47,846 nt of DNA from Snodgrassella alvi (GCF_002777425.1 NZ_MDVC01000003.1:1-47846); one strand, 5' to 3'. Positions 26,429 through 33,284 are shown, numbered from the stretch's first letter. Made by a program: numbers and translations. Notes: generated by a model from the sequence alone, not told the origin.

Positions 26429-26698
26429 TTAATTCTCATCAATTCTAGATATTGAGAACAACGGTCGCCACTCAACTTCAATGTAAAAAGTAGCAATATC
26501 TTTATCATTATGAGTAATGGTTATTTTAATAGGAGAATCATCGCTCCATCCGCCATCATGATTATAGTGATAATCCGCAGCCATCACTTTCGCAAGGAGG
26601 CTCAAGCTATCCGGATTGTTCAAATCATATTCATAATATGGTTCAATTTTATACAGGTTATCACGTTCACCATCTACAAAATATCTATAAGTAGCCAT
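26429..26698 (-). CDS. small phage protein of unknown function
   Basis: This 89-residue protein (MATYRYFVDGERDNLYKIEPYYEYDLNNPDSLSLLAKVMAADYHYNHDGGWSDD...) is rich in Tyr and acidic residues and contains a His-containing YHYNHDGGW motif. I do not recognise it. The start is placed at 26698 because AGGAG lies eight bases before it. The Shine-Dalgarno overlaps the ssb stop (TAG), so it is coupled to ssb. Confidence 0.6.
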   Translation of the reverse strand: MATYRYFVDGERDNLYKIEPYYEYDLNNPDSLSLLAKVMAADYHYNHDGGWSDDSPIKITITHNDKDIATFYIEVEWRPLFSISRIDEN

Positions 26699-26709
26699 AA
26701 TCATCTCTC

Positions 26710-27180
26710 CTAGAATGGAATGGAATCATCAATATCATCTACAGGTGCCGGTGTGGGTGCTGGCCGTGGTGCCTGACGCCGTGGCGCGGCTGGTGGTGGG
26801 TTGGAAGCAGTAGGTGCGGCATCATAACTGCCGCCTGAATTAGAGGCGTTATTGCTATCGCCCAGCATTTTCATTTCATTCCCAATGATATCGTAAGCGA
26901 TGCGTTCGATACCGTCCTTTCCGCTGTATTTACGGCTTTGAATGCGACCCTCAATAAATACCTGACTACCCTTATGCAAATACTGGCCGGCTATTTCCCC
27001 CAGTTTCCCAAATAGGGTAATATTGTGCCATTCGGTACGGGTTTGAGGCTGTCCAGATTTATCTTTCCATCTTTCTTCTGTAGCAATAGAAAAATTGGTT
27101 ACTGCTTCGCCGCTGGGCATATATCGAGCTTCAGGGTCACGACCCAAACGGCCAACCAGGATTACTTTATTTACAGACAT
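26710..27180 (-). CDS. ssb: single-stranded DNA-binding protein
   Basis: A 156-residue SSB. The OB-fold start [90 protein letters not shown] is nearly canonical, followed by a flexible Pro/Ala-rich linker and the acidic tip DDIDDSIPF that recruits partner proteins. As in many lambdoid phages it sits beside the recombination genes and probably works with RecT and the exonuclease. AAAGGATGATCC precedes the start. Confidence 0.97.
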   Translation of the reverse strand: MSVNKVILVGRLGRDPEARYMPSGEAVTNFSIATEERWKDKSGQPQTRTEWHNITLFGKLGEIAGQYLHKGSQVFIEGRIQSRKYSGKDGIERIAYDIIGNEMKMLGDSNNASNSGGSYDAAPTASNPPPAAPRRQAPRPAPTPAPVDDIDDSIPF

Positions 27181-27191
27181 GGATCATCCTT

Positions 27192-27830
27192 TCATGCAAC
27201 CTGTTTTATCAGGCTTTCATAATAGTCCTGACAAATTTCAACCTTTTCTTTAATCTTCTCAATTGCCTTTTCATCCCTTTCTACCGTTACAGTAGTAACC
27301 CGTTTAAGCAACGGAATATCCTCGACCGCATCAACCAGCACTTCCGTGCGGTCGTAAGTGCCCAATAAGTTTTCAGGGCAGGGGAATAGCCAAAAATCAA
27401 TATCGGCCTTATCGCAATCATAAAGCCACATATAGCCCTGCATCTGATGAATATATCCGGCCTTTTGAGCTTTCTTTTGAGCCTCATCGACAAACTGCGG
27501 GTGTGTAAAAACATCCCATGAACATTTTGTATCAATAATTAGTCGTTCGCTTGGCACATAAATATCGCATTCACCTGTAATCCAGTCATTTTCCAAACGG
27601 GTAGTATTTTTAGTAAATACCCGCCCGCGCTTCATTCCGCTTGCCTTTATAGCTATATCTTCCAATTGCTTGCCTTTAGCCGTTTCCTTATCACCGGCGA
27701 ATCTCTGAACGCCGTACAGGTTTTCTTTTGCCAAGGTCATCAAGTACGATTTAGCCGTATCAGAAAGGGGATTGCCTTTAGTTCGACCATCCCCGATTAT
27801 CAGTGATATTGCTGAGCATCTTATTTTCAC
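27192..27830 (-). CDS. PD-(D/E)XK phage exonuclease (lambda-exonuclease/YqaJ-like)
   Basis: A 212-residue protein with the nuclease core LENDWITGECDIYVPSERLIIDTKCSWDVFTHPQ: the Glu/Asp before the strand, then D-T-K form the PD-(D/E)XK metal site, followed by a tyrosine-rich QMQGYMWLYD helix as in viral recombinase exonucleases. It would chew dsDNA to give the 3' ssDNA used by RecT. The start is GTG at 27830, one base after the recT stop, with GAGGGA as Shine-Dalgarno; co-translation with recT is likely. Confidence 0.85.
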   Translation of the reverse strand: MKIRCSAISLIIGDGRTKGNPLSDTAKSYLMTLAKENLYGVQRFAGDKETAKGKQLEDIAIKASGMKRGRVFTKNTTRLENDWITGECDIYVPSERLIIDTKCSWDVFTHPQFVDEAQKKAQKAGYIHQMQGYMWLYDCDKADIDFWLFPCPENLLGTYDRTEVLVDAVEDIPLLKRVTTVTVERDEKAIEKIKEKVEICQDYYESLIKQVA

Positions 27831-27831
27831 T

Positions 27832-28716
27832 TCAAAGTCCCTCGATTACTTCCCGTTGCTCGGGTGTAAATTTGTAATCCCCGTTTAATACCGCTTCTTT
27901 ACTTACCTCTCCTGTAGTAATATTTTCTACAAGCGTTTGCATCAACTCATCATCAACTGTCACGGATAAATCCAGAGATGTATTTTGATTGTCTATATAA
28001 TCAAACTTATCCTCAGTCACGTCCTTAATGACTGATTGGTCTGATAAAACGGCCTTTTGCAGCTCAATAGACAAGGGAGCATATTTAGATAACAACAATT
28101 TAGTTACTGTTTTCAAGGCCATCTGCTCATAATTATCAGCCCATACACCATAACCCTTTTTAAATGACTGGCTGTAGCGTTTAGCATGCTCATCAATTTG
28201 ACTTGTTGTCATATAAAGCTCAGCAGTAAAGTCATTAATTAACTTGAAATAAGCATAAAAGCCGATAGGTTTTTCATTTTCATCAGGCTCAACCTCCCAG
28301 TCAAACTTGAAGCCATTAATTAAATCTTTCTCAGCTAATTGAGCTTTATAAACCGGCAATGAAACAAGGCGCCTAAACTGCCCTGAACGCTGAGCCAACT
28401 GTATTAGCCCTTTGTAGCCAAGCTGAAATTGCGCATCAACTCGCCCTGTTTTTTTATTATGGTAGGGGACGATATAGGCAAAGCCGAAGCTGTTATTAAT
28501 TGGCAGGTTTAAAGTTGCCGCCATGCACGCTGCATTAAAAATAGATAATGGGTCAGCATTCAGAAGCATTTCATTATTGTTCACAATCTGCATGATTGAG
28601 GTTGCAAAGCTGGCGGCATTTTTATTAACCAGCTCATGCATTTTTTTCTGAATGGCTGGGTTGTTTAAAAAGGATTTAATATCTTTTGCCTTTTGGATTG
28701 CGTTGGTGTTACTCAT
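27832..28716 (-). CDS. recT: RecT-family ssDNA annealing recombinase
   Basis: RecT anneals complementary single strands in phage recombination. The 294-residue protein has the typical middle: DPLSIFNAACMAATLNLPINNSFGFAYIVPYHNKKTGRVDAQFQLGYKGLIQLAQRSGQF, which includes the conserved Q-x-G-Y-K-G segment, and an acidic C-terminal tail. The start is put at 28716 because TTGGAG lies seven bases before it and the longer read begins with TTG. It is coupled to the following exonuclease gene; SSB follows. Together they form a complete annealing module. Confidence 0.95.
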   Translation of the reverse strand: MSNTNAIQKAKDIKSFLNNPAIQKKMHELVNKNAASFATSIMQIVNNNEMLLNADPLSIFNAACMAATLNLPINNSFGFAYIVPYHNKKTGRVDAQFQLGYKGLIQLAQRSGQFRRLVSLPVYKAQLAEKDLINGFKFDWEVEPDENEKPIGFYAYFKLINDFTAELYMTTSQIDEHAKRYSQSFKKGYGVWADNYEQMALKTVTKLLLSKYAPLSIELQKAVLSDQSVIKDVTEDKFDYIDNQNTSLDLSVTVDDELMQTLVENITTGEVSKEAVLNGDYKFTPEQREVIEGL

Positions 28717-28736
28717 TTTCAAACTCCAATAAAAAA

Positions 28737-28753
28737 GCCAGCATTAGGCTGGC
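28737..28753 (-). terminator. intergenic hairpin unit before recT
   Basis: GCCAGC-N5-GCTGGC, then TTTTTTATTGGAG on the minus strand. This looks like a true intrinsic terminator. Confidence 0.7.
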
Positions 28754-28783
28754 ATGTTTTTTGCTTATTAGGCTTATTCAAGA

Positions 28784-29134
28784 TTAATAAATGTGATCAT
28801 CAAGGGCGCAGCCGTTTGCAAGTGCAACAGCGAACGAGGCAAGATTGTCTCTTGCGCATTCGACTATGTTAGGATCGTTTGATTGCATTTGTTCTTGGGC
28901 TTGCCATATTAATTGACGAATTGTTACAGGGTTATCTGGATCATATCCGCAAGGCTGGATAATCATATCTATATATTGCTTAGCGTCTTTGATTGTTGAG
29001 CAAGTTGTAGAATGCGCCGAACAAGTTGCCGAACTTGGGACTTTTACTTTAAATCCTGGATTTGCTCTTGTAACCACAATGCCGCTTTTTTCATGAATCC
29101 ATTTACAGCTCTGCAATTGTTTTAATTTTGCCAT
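28784..29134 (-). CDS. phage protein of unknown function
   Basis: The 116-residue product starts with a basic strand-rich part (MAKLKQLQSCKWIHEKSGIVVTRANPGFKVKVPSSATCSAHSTTCSTIKDAKQYIDMI) and ends in a helical part with six cysteines overall. I do not recognise it. The first half has the shape of an AP2/integrase-N-like or small DNA-binding domain, but no motif decides this. The start at 29134 is chosen because AAGGA stands eight bases before it. Confidence 0.55.
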   Translation of the reverse strand: MAKLKQLQSCKWIHEKSGIVVTRANPGFKVKVPSSATCSAHSTTCSTIKDAKQYIDMIIQPCGYDPDNPVTIRQLIWQAQEQMQSNDPNIVECARDNLASFAVALANGCALDDHIY

Positions 29135-29162
29135 CTTATACATCCTTATTTTTCAATAAACA

Positions 29163-29177
29163 CCAGCTAATGACTGG
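29163..29177 (-). terminator. weak intergenic hairpin unit
   Basis: CCAG-N7-CTGG overlapping the stop of the zinc protein, followed by TGTTTATTG. Weaker than the others. Confidence 0.35.
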
Positions 29178-29574
29178 CCGGAAATTCTTTTTTTAAAAAT
29201 TCAATAGCTTTTCGGCATCTATCAATGCTAAACAAGCTAATATGGCATTTTCTATAGCGTATGCCTAAATGCTTTGCCAGCTTCCTGTAAACATCTCTTC
29301 GCCCCATCTGTTTAGATTGCCAGATAGGGTCTAGTACGGAATGCGCAGCTTGTCGCCACATTCTTAACTCAGCATTAGCAAGACTGCCTAACGGTAATGT
29401 GCCATCACTTTTCCCAATTCTTGGAATGTTTGCGCCTTTTTTATGGCAGCCTACATACGCATCACAGGGAGCACACAGCCAAAAGTTAAGCGCGTATAAA
29501 TCTGGCCGGTGAGGGTAAATTCTTTCTCCAGTAACCAGCTCCGCATCATTGCCGCAGTATGTGCATTTAACCAT
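29167..29574 (-). CDS. zinc-finger phage protein, DUF3268-like
   Basis: A 135-residue protein starting MVKCTYCGNDAELVTGERIYPHRPDLYALNFWLCAPCDAYVGCHKKGA, with paired CxxC motifs (CTYC and CAPC) that form a zinc ribbon, followed by GTLPLGSLANAELRMWRQAAHSVLDPIW and a helical C-terminus. This matches the DUF3268 family of phage proteins of unknown function. The upstream frame to 29712 is open by chance and overlaps another gene; the start at 29574 fits the domain start. Confidence 0.75.
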   Translation of the reverse strand: MVKCTYCGNDAELVTGERIYPHRPDLYALNFWLCAPCDAYVGCHKKGANIPRIGKSDGTLPLGSLANAELRMWRQAAHSVLDPIWQSKQMGRRDVYRKLAKHLGIRYRKCHISLFSIDRCRKAIEFLKKEFPASH

Positions 29575-29607
29575 TTCAATTCCGATAATTTGTTTTGAAT
29601 AACGACC

Positions 29608-29624
29608 GCTTACGGCGGTCAGTC
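29608..29624. repeat. hairpin GACCGC...GCGGTC upstream of the zinc protein
   Basis: GACCGC-N5-GCGGTC, a perfect six-base inverted repeat 34 bases before the start. It is not of the AGCCAGC type. Confidence 0.5.
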
Positions 29625-29654
29625 GGCACACACGAAAGCAAAGGAGGACTAACC

Positions 29655-29729
29655 ATGTGCTGCGCGCTGTTATTAATCCCGCCACCTGCGCGCTGGGCGG
29701 GTCAGAACACACCTACACCAAAAAACTGA
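29655..29729 (+). CDS. possible micro-ORF on the opposite strand
   Basis: A 24-residue frame (MCCALLLIPPPARWAGQNTP...) begins with ATG after a near-consensus Shine-Dalgarno AAGGAGGACTAACC on the plus strand, against the direction of the early operon. It has a locally higher G+C content than its surroundings. Whether it is translated is unknown; it may be a regulatory peptide or simply a relic. Confidence 0.3.
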   Translation: MCCALLLIPPPARWAGQNTPTPKN

Positions 29730-29911
29730 TTACTCCACGCGTAAGCTGCATCCCATCCATCCAATGTTTTTTCTGCGATAACTTTTTTGACAGATTTGCA
29801 TTTACCGCGGCCTAAGTTATTTGCTCGGTTACTTTTTTCTTTCTTCATGACTGTACGGAAGACAACAACATGAATACCTGCTTTTACAGGCTTGTAAGTT
29901 ACATTATTCAT
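29702..29911 (-). CDS. small basic phage protein of unknown function
   Basis: The 69-residue protein is strongly basic in its middle (RTVMKKEKSNRANNLGRGKCKSVKKVIAEK) and ends with aromatic residues (GWDAAYAWSNQFFGVGVF). Such size and charge suggest nucleic-acid binding, but no fold is recognised. AAGGATATACAA before the ATG is a good Shine-Dalgarno. Confidence 0.55.
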   Translation of the reverse strand: MNNVTYKPVKAGIHVVVFRTVMKKEKSNRANNLGRGKCKSVKKVIAEKTLDGWDAAYAWSNQFFGVGVF

Positions 29912-29941
29912 TTGTATATCCTTGAACTAGATACTAGCTGT

Positions 29942-30289
29942 TTAATTATTTAAATTTCTATCGATCCGGATCATACTTTTATATAATCTATCAAGTATGC
30001 CCTCAACACTGTCCCCAGCAACAAAGTTCAATGAACTGAAAGAAAGATGTGGAGAAATCGATTTAAGGGCTGAAAAGCTATCTCTGCTTGATTTTAATAA
30101 ATCAAGCAAAAAGCTGAGGTTTTCCTTGACATGATCGCCGTACAACAATTCAAAAGGTTTTGTATTAGGTATTATTTTGGTGAATACCTGCTTGTTATAA
30201 ATAATCCCTACGCCTATATTTAATAGCTCGCCAGTAGCTAAATCAGGCGAAAGCCTAATTACAAACCATCTTGCAGAAGTGTCCGACAT
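29942..30289 (-). CDS. DUF3037-like protein
   Basis: The 115-residue protein starts MSDTSARWFVIRLSPDLATGELLNIGVGIIYNKQVF, which fits the start of DUF3037 proteins (Y-x-V-x-R-x-x-P-D...G-E-x-x-N-V-G-V). DUF3037 genes are known beside HipA-like kinase genes in bacteria, but no kinase is seen here; the adjacent genes are DUF1828-like. The start at 30289 is supported by GGAGG six bases upstream and by a one-base overlap with the upstream stop (TGATG). The longer frame to 30376 is not needed. Confidence 0.6.
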   Translation of the reverse strand: MSDTSARWFVIRLSPDLATGELLNIGVGIIYNKQVFTKIIPNTKPFELLYGDHVKENLSFLLDLLKSSRDSFSALKSISPHLSFSSLNFVAGDSVEGILDRLYKSMIRIDRNLNN

Positions 30290-30681
30290 CAATCCCTCCG
30301 ACCCCGAATGTAATAGTAAAATACCATCATATTTTTCAATTGTCTTGCTTCGTGAATCGCTATTAACAACGCCCATCTCTTGCTACTTGATGCTATGATT
30401 TCCCCACTGGAAGTTATTCGGGCATAGTTATAATTGGCATATGCAAAACGATTTAACTTATCAATTACTTTTTCTGGCATATTCCATCCACGGTGAGACA
30501 AGGTCATTGCGACGTAATTGTCATCCGTTAATTCGAACTCCTCATCATTAACAGTAAGAAAAAGACAAAAGTTTTCACCATCCACAATCTCGTATGGAGA
30601 AAAAAGCAGAATTCGACCGTCATCGCGGCGTTCAATCTCCCAAGAGTCTTCTTTTAATGTTAATTCTTCATTCTTAGTCAT
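30289..30681 (-). CDS. DUF1828-like protein, copy 2
   Basis: A 130-residue protein paralogous to its upstream neighbour. Shared pattern: SPYEIVDGENFCLFLTVNDEEFELTDD, then YARITSSGEIIA, then a helix with A-R-Q-L-K-N-M. The segment D-G-x-x-x-x-L-F-L-...-L-T-D-D is the hallmark of DUF1828. Function is not known. AGGAGGTGTTAAG gives a perfect Shine-Dalgarno. Its stop overlaps the next start, so the two are made together. Confidence 0.65.
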   Translation of the reverse strand: MTKNEELTLKEDSWEIERRDDGRILLFSPYEIVDGENFCLFLTVNDEEFELTDDNYVAMTLSHRGWNMPEKVIDKLNRFAYANYNYARITSSGEIIASSSKRWALLIAIHEARQLKNMMVFYYYIRGRRD

Positions 30682-30692
30682 CTTAACACCTC

Positions 30693-31079
30693 CTAATTAG
30701 GGCACCTAAATACCATAGCGAGTGCCAACTTTGCTGCGTCCTCGACGGCTTTGTGCAATAGATTTAAATCCCTGTGCTCTGCTATGATTTCGCCGCAGGC
30801 TTCAACATGTGCGTATTTAATGCCGTGCGTATTATTTAATTCATGTATTAATTCTTCTGTTAGGTCTAATTCTCTATCAGCGACGTAATTGGCAGCTCGA
30901 CCATCGTCCGTCAACTTAAAAGATAATTCGTCTCTACTGTGAATATACAAAAAAAGCCGTTCCCCATAGCCAAGTTCAAATGGGGCGAGGATTGCCGCGT
31001 TCTTGTCATTAAGCTTCAAAACAGCCCAGCTGGGAAGGGTTGATACCACGTCTACAAATTTAGTCATATACATATACAT
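30693..31079 (-). CDS. DUF1828-like protein, copy 1
   Basis: The 128-residue protein has the DUF1828 pattern: APFELGYGERLFLYIHSRDELSFKLTDDGRAANYV, then KYAHVEACGEIIAEHRDLNLLHKAVEDAAKLALAM. It aligns end to end with the next gene, so the pair arose by tandem duplication and diverged strongly. The Met at 31079 has GAGAGG nine bases upstream and is preferred over the ATG at 31136, which lies inside the upstream gene. Confidence 0.65.
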   Translation of the reverse strand: MYMYMTKFVDVVSTLPSWAVLKLNDKNAAILAPFELGYGERLFLYIHSRDELSFKLTDDGRAANYVADRELDLTEELIHELNNTHGIKYAHVEACGEIIAEHRDLNLLHKAVEDAAKLALAMVFRCPN

Positions 31080-31092
31080 TTTTTCTGACCTC

Positions 31093-31329
31093 TCAATATA
31101 AAGCCTCAGCATCACCGCGTAGCCGTTCTGCATCACTCATTCGCGCATACGCATCAGCTATCCGTTTAACTTCTAAATCTGCTAACCGCTCTTTTTGTTG
31201 CATTTGTTTGGCGACGTATTCGCGCTGCATCTGTAGCTGCTCTGTCTCAGTAGGTACAGGTAATATCATCATTGAAGCAGTCATAAAAAAAACTGCAATA
31301 AATGCAGTTATCTGTAGTTTAATCACCAT
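31093..31329 (-). CDS. small single-pass membrane protein with a coiled coil
   Basis: The 78-residue protein has an N-terminal transmembrane helix or uncleaved signal (KLQITAFIAVFFMTASMMILPV) and a charged helical remainder (TETEQLQMQREYVAKQMQQKERLADLEVKRIADAYARMSDAERLRGDAEALY) with heptad-like spacing. The layout resembles small phage accessory proteins anchored in the inner membrane. Function unknown. AGGGAGATAG precedes the ATG. Confidence 0.55.
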   Translation of the reverse strand: MVIKLQITAFIAVFFMTASMMILPVPTETEQLQMQREYVAKQMQQKERLADLEVKRIADAYARMSDAERLRGDAEALY

Positions 31330-31416
31330 CTATCTCCCTAAAATAGTTATCTTTTACTTTCTAACTTGAATGTATTCATCAGTGGTCCTTTACTCCAATA
31401 AAGGTAATGTTCGTGG

Positions 31417-31770
31417 CTAGGGCAATCTTACATATGTGTCATACATTTCATCCCATACCTTACGCATATTGTCTACTTCATAAGGTTCTAATGGTTTATT
31501 GCTATTATTGAATTGGATGGCAGCAAAAGAAGTATCGTATGCTTGCTCAACATCAATATAACTATTAGTCTCATTACTCAAATACATAGCTTCATAAATC
31601 GCTAACCAAACTTCCCAAAGGAATTGAACTTCCTCGTTATCGTATTTCTCTTCATTAAAATAACGAGCACTGAAGGGATAACTCATATAAATGTCTGGCG
31701 TGCGAGATATCCAATTTTCAAAAAAACTTCTCTGGATATCAATTTGCTCCTTGGTTAGATTGGGTTGCAT
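31417..31770 (-). CDS. acidic phage protein of unknown function
   Basis: This 117-residue protein is acidic and rich in aromatic residues (SFFENWISRTPDIYMSYPFSARYFNEEKYDNEEVQFLWEVWLAIYEAMYL). A W-E-V-W-L-A-I-Y-E-A-M type helix occurs in several phage proteins of this size. The start at 31770 follows TTGGAG by six bases; the longer read would use TTG. Confidence 0.55.
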   Translation of the reverse strand: MQPNLTKEQIDIQRSFFENWISRTPDIYMSYPFSARYFNEEKYDNEEVQFLWEVWLAIYEAMYLSNETNSYIDVEQAYDTSFAAIQFNNSNKPLEPYEVDNMRKVWDEMYDTYVRLP

Positions 31771-31786
31771 TTCAATCTCCAATAAA

Positions 31787-31809
31787 AACGCCAGCTAATA
31801 GCCGGCGTT
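31787..31809 (-). terminator. intergenic hairpin unit
   Basis: AACGCCGGC-N5-GCTGGCGTT with one mismatch on the minus strand, then TTTATTGGAG. Confidence 0.6.
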
Positions 31810-31862
31810 GTCTACTCATCCACGCAAATGCACTCATCGAATGCATTTGAATTGATAAGTTA
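31809..31862 (-). repeat. conserved 3' element, copy B (also at 26079-26134)
   Basis: TGTCTACTCATCCACG, AAATGCACTCAT, GAATGCATTT and AATTGATAAG are shared in order with copy A, differing at single bases between them. It starts where the 147-residue gene ends and runs into the hairpin unit. Confidence 0.8.
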
Positions 31863-32303
31863 TCCACAAATTTTTAGATTAACCGCCGTCCATACACTGC
31901 TTGTTTCACATAAGTGATACTTCTCCCCAATTTCCCTATCCATATGTTCGCTATTTCCCGGATCAGCTATTACCCCAACATTAGGCTCAGTAAGGATAAC
32001 AATCATGTTGTTTTTATTATTTCGCATAGCTACTGGATATATAACTTCATCCCCTGTAACCGTGTTACCCTCTATGGATATTTGCCCTGCTGATATTTTT
32101 ATATCTACCGGCTTCCAATCACTAATTAACACATGGAATGCCGAATCTCCTGTTATATAGCCAAGAGGGGTATTGGACGTCCCTTTACAAACAACCGTAC
32201 ATTTACACTCACCCCAGAAAATAGCAACCACATCATCATAACTCCGTCTTCTACCTACTGGATATTTAATTTCCGGTATATTCCGTTCAGTAATTTTAAG
32301 CAT
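31860..32303 (-). CDS. two-repeat member of the YPV(G/A)R repeat family
   Basis: The 147-residue protein contains two copies of the repeat: IKYPVGRRRSYDDVVAIFW...VVCKG...W-K-P-V-D-I-K-I-S (about 12-72) and VIYPVAMRNNKNNMIVIL...VGVIADPG...W-T-A-V-N-L-K-I-C-G (about 85-147). The second copy has lost the F-W and the basic run. The protein begins MLKITERNIPE like its relatives. Unknown function. It lies 23 bases after the related upstream gene. Confidence 0.7.
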   Translation of the reverse strand: MLKITERNIPEIKYPVGRRRSYDDVVAIFWGECKCTVVCKGTSNTPLGYITGDSAFHVLISDWKPVDIKISAGQISIEGNTVTGDEVIYPVAMRNNKNNMIVILTEPNVGVIADPGNSEHMDREIGEKYHLCETSSVWTAVNLKICG

Positions 32304-32326
32304 GATTAATCATAACCTTTAATAGA

Positions 32327-32806
32327 TTACCCATAAATTTTTAAATTGACCGGTTCCCACTCAGAATCCGTAGACTTCATAGCCTCATCCCAATAATCCC
32401 TAGCGCAAGAACCCACATACGTATCCTTATTAGGTTTTCCTCTTCTACCCACATTGGCTACTACTCCAGCTTTATAAGCAGTATAGATAACAAGCAATCC
32501 ATCGTATTTCCGTCTTCTAGCTACTGGGTATATAATTTCTTCTTTAACAATTTTACCGCCATCAAAAATAATACATCCCTCTGATATTTCGAAATCCACG
32601 GGTAGCCACTTAACGTAATTATCACAAGGTATGAGAAAAGCTGTACGCCCGACAAGCCCGCTAGCACTATTACCGCATAGGATTGCACCCTGAAACCTAT
32701 TCCAAAAAATAGCAACCGTAGTTTCTTCGTCCTCATCATCAGGTTTCCATTGTCTACCTACTGGATATTTAATTTCGGGTTCTGCTTTTTCAGTAACTTC
32801 AATCAT
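32327..32806 (-). CDS. two-repeat member of the YPV(G/A)R repeat family
   Basis: The 159-residue protein has the repeat twice: IKYPVGRQWKPDDEDEETTVAIFW...AILCGNS...W-L-P-V-D-F-E-I-S-E-G and IIYPVARRRKYDGLLVIY...VVANVGRRG...W-E-P-V-N-L-K-I-Y-G. Both copies keep the Y-P-V and the W-x-P-V-(D/N) ends. Pairwise likeness to the other two proteins is clear by eye, but they are well diverged. Second gene of the early leftward operon; function unknown. Confidence 0.7.
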   Translation of the reverse strand: MIEVTEKAEPEIKYPVGRQWKPDDEDEETTVAIFWNRFQGAILCGNSASGLVGRTAFLIPCDNYVKWLPVDFEISEGCIIFDGGKIVKEEIIYPVARRRKYDGLLVIYTAYKAGVVANVGRRGKPNKDTYVGSCARDYWDEAMKSTDSEWEPVNLKIYG

Positions 32807-32818
32807 GATTAAATACTT

Positions 32819-33175
32819 TCAATTTGCGTTCTCTTTAATATACTCAGTAACCATTTTTTCAGCCTCTAGTGGTAGATGGCTTAATATCTGGCCTACTGTC
32901 TGCTGTCTGTAATGGCCGCCTAAATAAATTGCCTTAACCAGCTCATTTGCTACCTTTTGTATATCCTCATAGAATTTTGAGCTATACAGTTCCCCGATAG
33001 CGTCATCAGCAACCTGTATCAACTCATCATCAGCTAGCTGTTCTTCTGTTTCTGCATTCTTTTCTGCGAGTAGGTCGCTTGCTGCCCATGCAGCATCTTC
33101 ACGCGCCATAAAATCCAAATATCCGTGAGGTTCTGGGTTGGTGATGTTTGTATTTAATGAAGCAGCATATTTCAT
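32819..33175 (-). CDS. first gene of the leftward operon, unknown function
   Basis: The 118-residue protein is acidic and almost wholly helical (REDAAWAASDLLAEKNAETEEQLADDELIQVADDAIGELYSSKFYEDIQKVANELVKAIYL...QTVGQILSHLPLEAEKMVTEYIKENAN). I do not recognise it. As the first product from the left promoter, ahead of many attenuator-like hairpins, it is where a lambda N-type antiterminator would sit; it lacks the arginine-rich motif of N proteins, so that role is not supported. TAAAGGAG precedes the start. Confidence 0.6.
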   Translation of the reverse strand: MKYAASLNTNITNPEPHGYLDFMAREDAAWAASDLLAEKNAETEEQLADDELIQVADDAIGELYSSKFYEDIQKVANELVKAIYLGGHYRQQTVGQILSHLPLEAEKMVTEYIKENAN

Positions 33176-33214
33176 TTTTTACTCCTTTAGCTTTATTTAA
33201 ATTCAAAAACTAAA

Positions 33215-33234
33215 GCCCACTCGTTAGAATGGGC
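33215..33234 (-). terminator. first hairpin unit, in the operon leader
   Basis: GCCCATTC-TAAC-GAGTGGGC, an eight-base stem with one G-T pair, then TTTAGTTTTTG on the minus strand, 40 bases before the first start codon. Confidence 0.65.
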
Positions 33235-33284
33235 TGCGATTTTTAAACTCGTTTCATACTTGTCTCAGATTTTTCGGCAGCTTA

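Noticed and set aside
31347-31379. ten-codon leader-like frame (MNTFKLESKR) with GGAG upstream, before the membrane coiled-coil gene
   Set aside because: Too short to separate from chance; no run of one regulatory codon and no clear attenuator after it.
32819-33175. First gene of the leftward operon as a lambda N-type antiterminator
   Set aside because: The protein is acidic and lacks an N-terminal arginine-rich motif, and no boxB hairpin with a GNRA-like loop is seen next to the boxA-like motif.
22419-33234. Intergenic hairpin series as a CRISPR array or integron attC sites
   Set aside because: Units are separated by whole genes of different length, are not direct repeats with spacers, and lack attC core sites; no cas or integron integrase gene is seen.
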